Shown: piece after piece, positions 23,314 to 33,562 of the stretch
How the letters are laid out: each line of letters starts with the position of its first letter
Position numbering within the stretch: the stretch's first letter is position 1
DNA from: Cyclaneusma minus
Lineage: Eukaryota; Ascomycota; Leotiomycetes; Marthamycetales; Marthamycetaceae
Assembly (NCBI GenBank): GCA_037179335.1
Contig: JAKZHN010000031.1
Location: 186,001-250,000 of the forward strand
Direction of reading: 5' to 3'
DNA: 64,000 bases
Program-made: the position numbers and the translations under genes
The notes under the pieces: model-generated
Database searches by the model: none
What the model was told of the DNA's origin: nothing
What the model saw: the letters and a program-made list of their open reading frames with translations, nothing else

Positions 23314-24192
23314 GGGGCTGGCGGATATTGTACATTACGGATGGTTGGGTGCGTGCCCGGGGATAGGAGAGTTTCTCTGGCGTTGCTGCAGGAATGAATA
23401 CGGCTTGACATATGGAAAATGCAATTTTCACATACGGTGATGCTGCTTCGGTGCTGATTAGTGCCTCAAGGCAGAGGAAGACGCGCCAACGTCATTTGGG
23501 TCCTACCTCGCTTGGGGTCAGAGTGGTGATACGGGTACGTACTCAGGGGTCGTTTCTAGGATTGCACTGAAGGCCTACGCAGCTGGTTTCATGGAAGGCT
23601 GCCCATACGTCCACGAATGATACATCGGTTATAAGTGCTGCCTAGAGGTAGGGTCACCGACAGACATGGTAATGTTCTGCTGCATATACATTGTTTTTGA
23701 AACAGATCGAGCGCAGCGAGCCACGGGGGTCTGGGGGCTGGCCCCCAGTAAGCCCTTAAATAGACATCATAATCCGGCTCTTACTTCCACCCTATGACTG
23801 GTTAAGGGATAAGTACCTCTGTATTTGGGTACCAGTAAGGAGGCGAAATCATTTGAAGTTGACAACAAGTATGCTCGGACAACGAAATGCAAGATCGCAT
23901 TGAAGATCACGACCGACACCTCGCCATAGAAATGCCTCAGCCCTGGAGTATTCATCGAATTTCATGCAGATAACCTGTCCCTGAATCATGCTCGAGCATC
24001 AAATGAATAACGCCAGCGGCCATGAGCAAAGCACCGTATCGCGAACACCTCAAACTCGCAAGGACCTGATTTCTCCCCATTAAGCTGAACAGCATCACTC
24101 ATCATTTCCATATGCTTCCCCTAATCCTTCCTGAGCCTCCTCATGTCCACCCGTTTTCCATATGTACGTTCGTCTCCTGCTATATCGCCCCT
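23314..24192. other. Intergenic region between VMA7 and the lipid-transfer gene (tail to tail)
   Basis: No gene is supported in 0.9 kb. The notable item is the GC-rich hairpin at 23731-23748, listed separately. Confidence 0.5.
23731..23748. repeat. GC-rich perfect hairpin
   Basis: CTGGGGGC and GCCCCCAG form perfect 8-bp inverted arms with a 2-nt centre, preceded by gagcgcagcgag and ccacgggggt. The block is much richer in GC than its surroundings, about 420 bp after the VMA7 stop. Its role is unknown. Confidence 0.6.
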
Positions 24193-24938
24193 TTACAAAT
24201 CAACCCTCTCACTCTGTCTGCTGAAGACAACCTGGGCAGTCAAGCAAGTGATTCGGCGTTTGTCCTCGGTGTAGACATCGGCAAGAACGGTGTATTTTCC
24301 CTGTAGTGTGTTGTTAGCATCGACTCCATCAAATTCTTCCAAATCCTTCCGAGCCATCCAAGCCTTCCACTCCTCCTCTTCCTCGCATATAGATAGTGAC
24401 AGAAATCGAAGTGTACGTACTGGAGGCACATTGGCAGGAATAGCAACCTCCTTGCTCACAACCGTCTTCCCCTTCTGCAACGGACACTCCAAATCCACAT
24501 TCGTAATCTGCTGGCACAAATCCGCCTCGGTATTCACCAGTCTGATCAGACCATACTTGACTTGCAACGCCACCTTAGCACCCTCCTCAATCTCCTCTTT
24601 GAAAGTACCGACGGCCTCGATGGTGAGGTTTTGACCACTTGCGTGTATTCTTATCAGCTTTCTTTGAACATCGAGTAGATGAAAGTCGAGTTTGTAGGCT
24701 TTTTGGGATGCAGAACTTACGGCACAGGAGGGTTGGGATACAAATTCACATGCTCAATCTCCAACAAATCGGCATCGCGGCCGGGAGAGCAGAACTGCAG
24801 AGGTGATTCACCGGGCACGTCGAGTTCGGTGCCTTGAACATTGCTTTGGCTGCCGAAGAACGATAAGGACTCTGCAGCGACGAAGGAGCCGACGAGGGAG
24901 CCGCAGACGACGAGGAGGTTGGAGGAGAGCTTCATCAT
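24193..24938 (-). CDS. NPC2: Phosphatidylglycerol/phosphatidylinositol transfer protein (ML domain)
   Basis: 180-aa secreted or vacuolar lipid-binding protein. Exons 24938-24721, 24637-24421 and 24300-24193; introns 83 bp (AAG acceptor) and 120 bp. A signal peptide is visible (MKLSSNLLVVCGSLVGSFVA). The mature part has the ML/NPC2 pattern: VPGESPLQFCSPGRDADLLE, IEHVNLYPNPPVPGQNLTIE, KEEIEEGAKVALQVKYGLIR, ADLCQQITNVDLECPLQKGK, IPANVPPGKYTVLADVYTED and RITCLTAQVVF, with cysteines placed for the family disulfides. Fungal members carry phosphatidylinositol, phosphatidylglycerol or sterol between membranes. I chose ATG 24938 over an in-frame ATG at 25028 because the longer form would bury the signal peptide. 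Confidence 0.93.
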
Positions 24939-25661
24939 TGGTTTATTTGCAGATGGAGGAGGATTTTGGGTTTCTGGATCGACTGGTTTGCGGAGAGAGA
25001 GAGTGTGTGGTTCGCCGGCCAAGGTCACTTGATGATAGTTGTGGCGGGGGCGCTAAATGGGCTGGCAAGGATGACGCAGGGCGGAGAGCACAAACAAACG
25101 TGCAAACGCCTGGGCCTGGGGCGGTGGTTGCAACCTTGGGGGAGCGATGGTGAACCTAATCAAGATTGAGCTTGGAGTTCTTTGTCGTGCTGAATTGTTC
25201 CAGCTTCATCGGAGATCAGGGCAGCTTCAAGTTGCTACCAGAGGCTAGGGTTATTGTGGCAGCGATATCATTTTTTGCTTCTATCTTCTGTTACTACATA
25301 TATATTTTGAGGCGTGAGACTGACAGCGATGCTGTGAAACTGCCTGGCTTGGGAACTCTTGTATCAAAAGCTTCATGCGGTAAGCTTATGGATGGCAGTT
25401 TGAGACCTGATGATAAGAGCCGTCCTTCGAGAAACGAATCGCTTCAATCAAGGTGAGCGTCTAGCGATTGATTACATGTATATAGTCGAGCATCGAGCTT
25501 CCCATCCGCCCTGATTTGGGCCTCTGTGTATCGACAACACCTTGCCTGCGCAAGCCTCAGGGCAACAGCAACACCACCGAACTTCCTATCCCAAGCACAC
25601 GTACGTCGCGGCGATGAGGACCATGATAGCAGAGCGCGCAGCGGTCTGCTTTCATGGTCAT

Positions 25662-26243
25662 CACAGCGCGGAGTCGAGCAATGTAGGATATGCTTTGGTG
25701 TCTCCTCTGGCGGAATTTTTGATGGGCTTCTAATCCTTTGGGATCTTTTTTTCGTTGAGTTCTTGGCCTGCGAGCTGGTGAGGAATTAATTACACAGTTA
25801 CAGTAGTCGACTGGAGCCTCTATTGGCTCTCTCTCCTTGGTGCTGTCTACATGTATGGATGATGGTTCTCATAGCGGTGACAGCACGCTTCCCGGCACGG
25901 GGGTCAGCGCTTGACCGCACGACGCGCCTCCTTCAGGGCCAAACACCACGATCACAGCTCGACCTGAAGCATCACCATCTCAGCAGTCAGAGGCTACTAC
26001 GAGAGCAAATCGCGCATTAGTCTGCTTTCAGGCCATCGGATTATGGAAGTGTTTATGGCACGCGGACTGCCATCGTGATGTTTTTGCTGTGGTGTAATAG
26101 TGGTTGCATCTCATCTTCTTCAAGTCCCAGCTCAAGGCCAAGAGCTCAATGAAAAAAAAGATCCCAAAGGATTAGAAGCCCATCAAAAATTCCGCCAGAG
26201 GAGACACCAAAGCATATCCTACATTGCTCGACTCCGCGCTGTG
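25662..26243. repeat. Near-perfect 92-bp inverted repeat with 397-bp spacer
   Basis: The left arm 25662-25753 is the reverse complement of 26151-26243; by eye the only difference is seven versus eight bases in the terminal A/T run. On the right arm, the plus strand reads openly as KDPKGLEAHQKFRQRRHQS, followed by ISYIARLRAV. The arms may be a fragment of a gene duplicated head-to-head, or the termini of a fold-back element. Confidence 0.85.
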
Positions 26244-26252
26244 CAATGCAGG

Positions 26253-26720
26253 TCTCGCAATGTGGTCGAAGCCATTCATGAGCGGCCAGACCCCGACAAG
26301 GTAAGTATGAAGAAGAAAAAGAAAAAGAAGAGGAAAGGGGAGGAAGAGTGCGTGGTATTTAAGCTGGAGCTGTTCGCGCTAACGTTTTGGCGCGGAAGAG
26401 CGGGGGAAGTTGTTTGCTGCGGATTTTTGGCCTGGGAGCCGGAGGACAGCTGGCCGTGCAAAGGCGAAGGGCGAGTTTGCTGGTTGCTTTCTGCCCAGGC
26501 GGTGAAGTTTGGCCGTTAGGCAGCTCGACCGGCGGCAGAGACTGCAATGTGCCAACGTCCACGACAGAACCTGGGAACACCAAGGAGAACAGCCACACCG
26601 TCTAAATTATTTTGGAAAAAAATCTCCTCTCCTCCTCTTTCCCTTCTTTTTCTCTTTCTTCCTCATACTTACCTTGTCGGGGTCTGGCCGCTCATGAATG
26701 GCTTCGACCACATTGCGAGA
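26253..26720. repeat. 58-bp exact inverted repeat containing an exon end and splice donor
   Basis: 26253-26310 and 26663-26720 are exact reverse complements; both continue into purine-rich tails (on the sense side) that have diverged. Both copies read SRNVVEAIHERPDPDK followed by a consensus donor GTAAGT. The minus-strand copy has 5' coding sequence ahead of it reading ELRAENSWEEKLEA. The parent gene is not in this window and I do not recognise it. Confidence 0.85.
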
Positions 26721-27722
26721 AGCCTCGAGCTTCTCCTCCCAACTGTTTTCAGCGCGAAGCTCCAAGGTTATATGTACATGCCTGTCAAACTCAGCCGCAG
26801 AATAATCTATTGCATGCAGACTTCAGCTTATGCCATTCTCTATTAACCAGTTTCATGGCCTGAGGGTCTGACGCTGAAGGAGAGATGGAACCCTGTGGAT
26901 CATCATGATGGTTCGAGGACATATTGCAGTAGTGGACTCGAATTCTCTCGCATTCAATCTTCTTCTTGTACTTGATTCACTGTTCTAAAGTTCCAATGTC
27001 TGAGATGTCTCAATTCGCTCATCTTAATACTACCATGTCTCTCGTTTACTCGCTAGTCGCTTTGCTCTACCAGACTCTTTACTCTATGAGTGATTGTCAT
27101 TGATTTCCAATCGATTTTCAATAATTCAATCTCAAAAGTCCAGGTTGAACTCAATTTAACTGCTTGATTGATTGCTCGTTTTTCTCTGTGTCTTCTCTTG
27201 TGCCTTAAATCTTAATTACTGGGGAGGTTTACTTTCAGTCACTTGGGTTTCTCCTAAACACTCAGATCTCTCCCACTCACTCTTCTTACTTCCAGTCGGT
27301 CGGAAAGTAGGTTCCCAGTCACTTCGACCGGCCCTGAAATATCGAATTTATTTGAAGTACCGGGATGCCATTCAGCGACTTGAATCTCATTTGGAGGTTT
27401 AATCTGTGTCGAGTACTACTGGGATCGAGTGGTTATTTGGATATTACTCTCAGACTCTCACTTACATTGATTACTCTCAATTATTCGAAACTCTTCCGAT
27501 TACTTGGATTTCTCTCGATTACTTTAACATCTCACGATCACATAGCTTTGTTTCAGTCACTTGCATCGTATCGAATCGTTGGATAAGTCTCATTCTGTTA
27601 GATAAGTCCACTTCCCAAGGGCAGGACGCGAGTCGTCATGTCATGACGACGAAGTAGTGCCAAGTATGACCAGTCTGCTCAAATATCTCTCCCCTGCTGG
27701 CTTCCGAGTCTCTAGTCAGAGG

Positions 27723-27893
27723 TCATGCGTCACCGTGAGGGAGCGAGAACCTGGGGGAGAAGCTCGCAAATGACTCGAGGAACAAAATGTGAAGATGAGG
27801 GGACGTTAACGAACCTACGTCCTCCACAACTTCCAGGCTGCTGTGCGTGACGAATGGGTTCATTCGACGCTGTTCCTCCTTGAAGTGTACCAT
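27723..27893 (-). CDS. Small ORF family, copy A (M-x-HF-x-EEQ-x-RMN)
   Basis: 56-residue minus-strand frame starting MVHFKEEQRRMNPFVTH. It shares its first fifteen residues and its upstream DNA with copies B and C, then diverges completely. Upstream on the coding strand all copies have an acaacttcttctcc/ataacttcttctcc leader. Whether it is translated is unknown; the conserved part could equally be a shared DNA element. No homologue recognised. Confidence 0.3.
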   Translation of the reverse strand: MVHFKEEQRRMNPFVTHSSLEVVEDVGSLTSPHLHILFLESFASFSPRFSLPHGDA

Positions 27894-28077
27894 GCCGTCG
27901 CCGGTGCATGGAGGAGAAGAAGTTGTGGGAAGACGCGTCACTTTTAAACAGTTGGGGCTGGCATCAAACCACCCAGAGGCGAAAAAGACACCAGGCGAAG
28001 GCTCGCTGCGCTGGAAGAGTCTGACCAAGGGGGGAAGCTAGACGCCTTGAAGATGGTAGGTGATGGTCGGGGTTTTT

Positions 28078-28215
28078 CTAGGCCGGCGCCATATCCCCGA
28101 TCTCCACCTCTGCCAATCTACCTACGAGACGATCACTCGACATTGTCCCTTCCGTCGCACTCATGTGGGTAACGAATTGGTTCATACGACCTTGTTCCTC
28201 GTTGAAATGTGCCAT
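28078..28215 (-). CDS. Small ORF family, copy B
   Basis: 45-residue minus-strand frame, MAHFNEEQGRMNQFVTHMSA then ending in GDMAPA. It lies 322 bp from copy A. The conserved start and divergent end are as described for copy A. No homologue recognised and no signal peptide. Confidence 0.3.
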   Translation of the reverse strand: MAHFNEEQGRMNQFVTHMSATEGTMSSDRLVGRLAEVEIGDMAPA

Positions 28216-28376
28216 ACTGTCGCCGGAGCATGGAGGAGAAGAAGTTATGGGAAGACATGAACGCCCTTAAGTATCTACCAGTGTGGGATTGTCTGAAACA
28301 GCACTCGCCTATCATGGATAGTCTCGCAAGTCTGATCGCTTAGAGCAACCAGTGACTTGATGGAAGTTCACCGTGT

Positions 28377-29130
28377 TGGTGGCTGAACTTCCAGGAGTGG
28401 ACAAAGGGTGAGGATGGTTGAGGAATGATGAGGTGAGGGAAGCTCCAAATATGACGATATAGAGCCCACACCATGCCAAAGCTAACTCAGAAGTCAGATC
28501 TCATACGCTGCATATCTTCCACTGAGCGATCGCCCACGTCCTTCCTCAGAACCCATCTGTGAGACTCCTCCCAATCTCCATTCGTTCAGACAATAGATGC
28601 TAACAGGTCTAGTAAGCTTGCGTAACAACTCTCGCACAAATAATCAACCATGACCGATGGATTAGGTGTTCCGACGGGCAGAACTGGTTCATACGACGTT
28701 GCTCTTCGTTGAAATGTGACATGCCGTCACCGCCGTGCTTCGATGTGCTGAATTCGATCTCGAAGAGAGGTTGTGGAGAAGAAGTTATGGGAGGACGCAG
28801 CGTTCTTAAGTATTTGGGCTGGCCAGATTAACCGAAATGGCACTGGTTTGGCGACCGGTATTCTCGCTTCGTGGAGTTCACTAGGTGAACTTCTGGGTGA
28901 ACCTTCAGGTGTGGACGGACAGAGAGGATGGGTGAGACACTCTGAGGTGAAGCTCCCAAGACTGACGATATATAGAGCCCACAAAGATTTTGAAGCTAAA
29001 TCAGAAGTCAGTGTCCACACACTGCACATCCTTACACATCTGTAAGGCTTCTCGCAGTCTCCCCTTTCTAATAGATCTAGCAAACTTACACAATAGCTCG
29101 CACAAACAATCCACTATGGCCGGTGATTCG
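28377..29130 (+). repeat. Direct duplication of a promoter-like segment
   Basis: About 28377-28670 and 28880-29130 align as direct repeats. Both have a TATA-like word (28458 and 28969) followed by agagcccaca, agctaa-(c/a)tcagaagtcag, atctgtgagactcctccc/atctgtaaggcttctcgc, and ctcgcacaaataatcaaccATG / ctcgcacaaacaatccactATG. The downstream frames are only 20 and 31 codons. It looks like a duplicated promoter and leader whose gene bodies were lost or are very small. Confidence 0.6.
28609..28722 (-). CDS. Small ORF family, copy C
   Basis: 37-residue minus-strand frame, MSHFNEEQRRMNQFCPSEHL and a C-terminus ending in VVTQAY. It lies 507 bp from copy B. Its leader carries about 35 extra bases between the ttctcc motif and the ATG compared with A and B. 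Translation is unproven. Confidence 0.3.
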   Translation of the reverse strand: MSHFNEEQRRMNQFCPSEHLIHRSWLIICARVVTQAY

Positions 29131-29773
29131 ATGCTGAGAGTGAGTGGGCTATATAAGTCGGGTAGAGTTGAGGTTTGCGAGGTAAACGACGAGAAAAAGG
29201 GGAATTGGTAGCCAAGCGCTCGATTGAGAGTACTCAGAAATTGACAGTGAAGTGGGGGTTGCAGCTTCGAAGCTGAGTTGTTATGATAATCACGATTGAG
29301 GGGAGAGAGGAGAACAGAAGAAACTGAAAGTGGTCTGCGTAGGTGAGGTAGATCTCGTTGTTGTGTCTGTGATCAATGGATCATGACTTTAAGCGACCTT
29401 CACCCTTTCTCCATTAACCGAACTTCACACTCCATCTTCCGAGCTTCTTTCTGCGTCAACAGCCCTTTCACTCTACGCCAGAAGCACCAAACTCCTCATA
29501 AGCGAGCAACTTGGCTTCTGCACCCAGAGCTCGCTCCCTCTCGCCTCTTCGACTTTCATCCTACTACAAAACCCATTCGCGTCCGATCAACCTCGAAGCA
29601 GAGGAGCATCCACATTACGCTGACTTAGGTGCGCACAGTCGGCGACTTCCACGACAAACTCCTCATCTTTGCGCACGAGCGTCAGCGAGTGCGATCCTGT
29701 GAATCGCCCTTACTGCCTTGACTGCCTCAAGGGGACGTAGTCCCTACGAATTCAGCTGATCTGGCACCACTGT

Positions 29774-30838
29774 ATGGCGCTCTACTCCGGCGACACAGAC
29801 TCAAGCCCTCCGCGCCGCCTTCGTCTTCCCCACGACAAAGATTCGGAAGTCAGCTCCATGCCATACCGCCACCAACCCATGCAAGACGAAGCCATGGACG
29901 CTCGATCCCGAGGTGACCCTTGGTCAAGCCAGAACGCTCATGCTAACTGCCATGTGGCAGTTTCCGGAGCTGTGGTGGCTACGGTGCAGCAAGTGAAAGC
30001 AACGAGACAGCCTCCCCAGTCCTCGACGAAGCCGACAACATCCAGCCGCTACTCTCCTGATTTCGACAGTCTTCCCGCTACCACGCCTCCTCCAGCACCA
30101 AAACTCGCGCCCACACACCTGGGACATGTCAACGACATCCCTGCTCTCAAACTCCCAGGTCCTGTCGTCAACCCTCCTTCCATGCAGAACGGCACGTTTG
30201 CTCCGCCGCAGATGCAAGTCACGTCAGCAGCCAGCTTCTCAGCAGCCAGCTTCTCAGCAGCCAGCTTCTCAGCAGCCAGCTTCTCAGCACAACCATGTTG
30301 CATCCATGCCGCTCCTCAGCAGTATCCCAGCCTCTACAACCAAAGGCAGCAATCGCCTTGCGACCCAGGCATGGCCATGAGTATGCAGAGAACTGAGAGC
30401 CTTGACCCCAACACGTCCGCTGCCTATCCTCCCTACATACGCAACGACGTGTTTGCTCTGTCGGAAATGCAAGTCTCGCGCAACATGCGGGAAGTGCAAT
30501 TCCAGCGAAGCATGGCACTGGCTCGGGCTTCCATGCAATTGCCTTACAACCCAGGTATGGCCATGAGTAGGCAGCGCACTGACAGCCTTGACCCCAACAC
30601 GTCCGCCGCCTACTCGCGCAACATGCGGGAAGTGCAATTCCAGCGATGCATGGCATTGGCTCGAGCTTCAATGTCAGTGAATGACTTCTATGCCTATGGA
30701 AGTGCCAGCCCATTGATGGACCCTAAGCGCAACCAAGGTCTCGCCAACGGCAGTCCTATTCAGGCCTCAGGTCCTGCTCTGAACCTGCCAGGATCCACAA
30801 CTCTCCGCCCCCAACGATCACCGGCCTGCCCAGTTTAA
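29774..30838 (+). CDS. Hypothetical protein with internal repeats, lineage-specific
   Basis: 354-codon single-exon frame from ATG 29774. I recognise no family. It holds four exact 15-bp repeats encoding SAASF-type units (30226-30285) and a larger duplication: GMAMSxQRTxSLDPNTSAAY occurs twice (DNA 30367-30427 and 30552-30612) and SRNMREVQFQRxMALARASM twice (30475-30535 and 30613-30672) with few base changes, which implies recent copying. The rest is Ser/Pro/Gln-rich and probably disordered. There is no signal peptide or membrane segment. It sits alone in the repeat-rich island, so it may be a young or decaying gene. Coding status rests on length and on the repeats keeping frame. Confidence 0.5.
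   Translation: MALYSGDTDSSPPRRLRLPHDKDSEVSSMPYRHQPMQDEAMDARSRGDPWSSQNAHANCHVAVSGAVVATVQQVKATRQPPQSSTKPTTSSRYSPDFDSLPATTPPPAPKLAPTHLGHVNDIPALKLPGPVVNPPSMQNGTFAPPQMQVTSAASFSAASFSAASFSAASFSAQPCCIHAAPQQYPSLYNQRQQSPCDPGMAMSMQRTESLDPNTSAAYPPYIRNDVFALSEMQVSRNMREVQFQRSMALARASMQLPYNPGMAMSRQRTDSLDPNTSAAYSRNMREVQFQRCMALARASMSVNDFYAYGSASPLMDPKRNQGLANGSPIQASGPALNLPGSTTLRPQRSPACPV
30226..30285. repeat. 15-bp tandem repeat, four exact copies
   Basis: agcagccagcttctc repeats four times without change, in frame with the surrounding hypothetical ORF. Confidence 0.95.
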
Positions 30839-32920
30839 AACTCGGCAAGCCAACACGGACACCTGATCTGTGTACCACGAAGCTTAGCTGCGCAAGAAGA
30901 ATATCAACTTAGTTGACAACCGAGTCCCGCCCAGGTTGCCCATGGACCGCAATATGTGCCGCGAGAAGCCAAGGATCAGTCTCCGGACTCTTTGTCTCTC
31001 AACTTCGTTACTTCAGTGGTGGACGCCTCAAGAAAGTGAGTTGCCCCCGAAATGTACCTAGACCTTATCTATCTGGCTGACCGATGTGACAGCTGTATCG
31101 CCGACGGTGCGTTCTCATTGTCGGAGAACCATCTTCGACATGCAAAGAGAGCGACGATCGGGCGCCAGCAAGAACAAGAAACGTTGAAGCGGTGGAGAAG
31201 GACGATCGCGTTGCAGCGGGCTCGAGGAAGCAAAGCGGTCTCAATAAGTAATTGAACCGAATGGGATTTTGGAGCCGATATGCCGGCAAGGTTAGCCCAC
31301 TAGTCGCTAGCTAAATATTCTATTACCACAGAGCATGACTTCCAACTTTGTACCTAGTCTTCGGACCTATTTGAAGTGTACTCGATCTGACAATTGTTAC
31401 GGGCTCTCGGTTCTTAGTTCCTCCGTAGCTTTAGCAAACCGCGCTAGTCCTCGCCTCAGCGTTAGCGCGGTTCCTTCTGGCTTAAGAAGGGAGCTCTCTC
31501 TGAGCTCTCTTCTCTCTTTACCTTACTATTCCAGCCTTTACCTTGGTCTGTCGGTCCCACGTGACCCCCTTCCCTGGTCCTCGTGACAACAATTCTCCCC
31601 CGAAGACGACCTTACGGAGGCTGCTCGAGTCCACTCTCTGCTGGTTGGGACAACCAGTCCCCCACTCAACTGACCGCGAAGCGCAAATGGCGAGAATCTC
31701 AAGCTGAACCAGCAGCTCGACATGGTCAGGCCCTCGACTCCCGCTTTCGCCGTCAAGCTATGTTTCGTCCAGGTTCCTCGACGTCAGAAGCAAATCTCTC
31801 TCCAGCCAAAGACAGACTGTTGAGCAAGTTCTTCAGCCCCGATTTCCTTAACGCATAGTGACGCGGACAAGATACCCCCTCTATCCCGCAACGGGTACCA
31901 CAGTCACAGTGCAGAGGATTTGCACAATGAAGACTCAACAGCTGTCGATTACCCCTTCTAATTCCCGAATAGCTCTCAATTATTACCGCGAGATCATGCC
32001 AAGGATGCTGAGTCTGCCGCACTTAAGAGACCAAAAGCCGCAGAGCAACAGCTTCAACGGAAAGCAGCGAAAGCAAGGAAAGAGAAGAAAAATGAGCTGA
32101 ATTTGCTGAATTTGCTCTGGTGCAGGAGCTTCAGACGTCGATGACAAGAGAACAGAACCTGAAGAAGGAGAATGCGCCCCTGAAGAAGCAACTGAGGGAG
32201 AGAGAGGTTGAGGTGAAAGAGGAGAGGCGGGCAAAGGAGAACTGCAGCTTATTGAGGGGACTGGGAACCTGGACGTTACTCGACAAGCCGGCCCCTGACG
32301 CACGAGCTCATGCTGCTCAATCTTTCTGTCGACTCAGAAAAGAATGTTCAGAATTTCTTCTGCCCACTGATGGCCTGGATATTCGAACTTCATCTTTTGC
32401 ATCGGCTTGCCGAGCCTGTTGTCTGGTCACCGTCGCTATCACGGGCTTCTAAGCCATGTACCGAAGGAATCTGCTCTCACCCTCCCAATCCCATCCGTCG
32501 TCAAGGTGTCGGAATTATCTGAGACCAAGACCTCGGCCTCTCCGACTATCGAGAAGTCACGCCCATCCGCCATAATCATTAAGGAAGTTCCCCAATCTTC
32601 TAGCAAGGATGTACCTTGCCGTCGTGCGGTGTCTATTATCAGGTGTGAAGAAAAGCACGCGCGAACGTTTGTTACAGGAGAAATGTCGTGCCAAGGAGAC
32701 GGCTAAATCGGGACCGGAGGAGCAGAAGTGAAGTGAAAGGTTGAGACAGACTCATGACACAAGTTGGAAGGTAAATAATTGATTCAAATCCGAAGAGAGA
32801 TTCCTCCGCTACCAATCGCCTTCGCAACGCGGCATCCTCCTTTCTCAAGAATCGCAAGTCCTTCGCCCTGACTCCAAATCCTCCAATCCTCTTCAACTCT
32901 ACTAGTCCCGTGCCTTCAAC

Positions 32921-33024
32921 ATGTCGGCTTTTCAGTCGTTCGAAGGCGCTCCCCCCAGTGGCCAGTTCTCCGAGAACGGCACCAACATGCCCTCCCAAGG
33001 CAATAACCGTGCCATGCAAGACCA
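32921..33024 (+). pseudogene. Orphan first exon with intact donor site
   Basis: ATG in a good context (cttcaacATGTCG) after a pyrimidine-rich leader; it encodes MSAFQSFEGAPPSGQFSENG and TNMPSQGNNRAMQDQ, then a consensus donor GTAAGT at 33025. The residue style is that of disordered N-termini of fungal RNA-binding proteins, but I cannot name the parent. One acceptor (about 33070) would keep an open frame to 33290, yet its product has no family resemblance. It is most likely a copied or truncated 5' end. Confidence 0.35.
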
Positions 33025-33562
33025 GTAAGTCGTTGGCGCTGGCGACTCCGCTTCACATACTCCCTTCTAGGGCAAAGAGGTCCCCCCAGCTGCTTAGTCC
33101 ACCCCACAGCTGCTCGATACTACGTCCATTTTACCCAAGGGGCAAGACGGTCGCTACTCGCTCTAGTTCTCCAAGCTACCCCCCAGCGGCCCGAAACGCC
33201 GTCCGCTACACCCAAAAACAAGAAGGCCACTCCCGCCACAGGTTGGGATATGTAGCCGGCCTAGACTTTATGTCTTCAGTTGTAAGTTGAATCGCGTAGT
33301 TTGCAAAGAAGTCGCGCATAGCTTGTCGAGCTCCGCGGGTTTGAGTATCTCGTCGACCATCATGTCCTTGTTGCTTGATCGGAGAAGGCCAGCTGCGGAA
33401 CTCCTTTTAAAGCAGAGAACACAGCTAGCTAAGCGAGTTGCGAAGGAGCCGGTTTGTCTATCTTCACATCGCTTAGTATATTCACCCCGTTATTCTATGT
33501 AAAGCTGCACAAAGCTGGCCCCTTAGCGACTCGCTTGACTAGCTTCCTCTCTAGCTGCCGAG

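Larger units (their letters stand above)
24939..29773. other. Gene-poor island with duplicated gene fragments and tiny ORFs
   Basis: No full-length conserved gene is visible in these 4.8 kb. It holds two inverted duplications (25.66-26.24 and 26.25-26.72 kb), an AT-rich pyrimidine-biased tract (about 26.9-27.6 kb) full of gattact/cttggat-like words, and a tandem family of small minus-strand ORFs at 27.7-28.7 kb. These are listed separately. Between 29.13 and 29.77 kb I see only a possible promoter for the repeat-containing ORF that follows. Confidence 0.6.

Noticed and set aside
30226..30285. Repeat array that might suggest a CRISPR
   Set aside because: The 15-bp units are contiguous without spacers and keep a reading frame; the organism is a fungus.
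31396..31590. Possible LTR (TGTTACGGG... to ...CCTCGTGACA)
   Set aside because: The start word resembles fungal LTRs, but no second LTR, primer-binding site or pol gene is visible.
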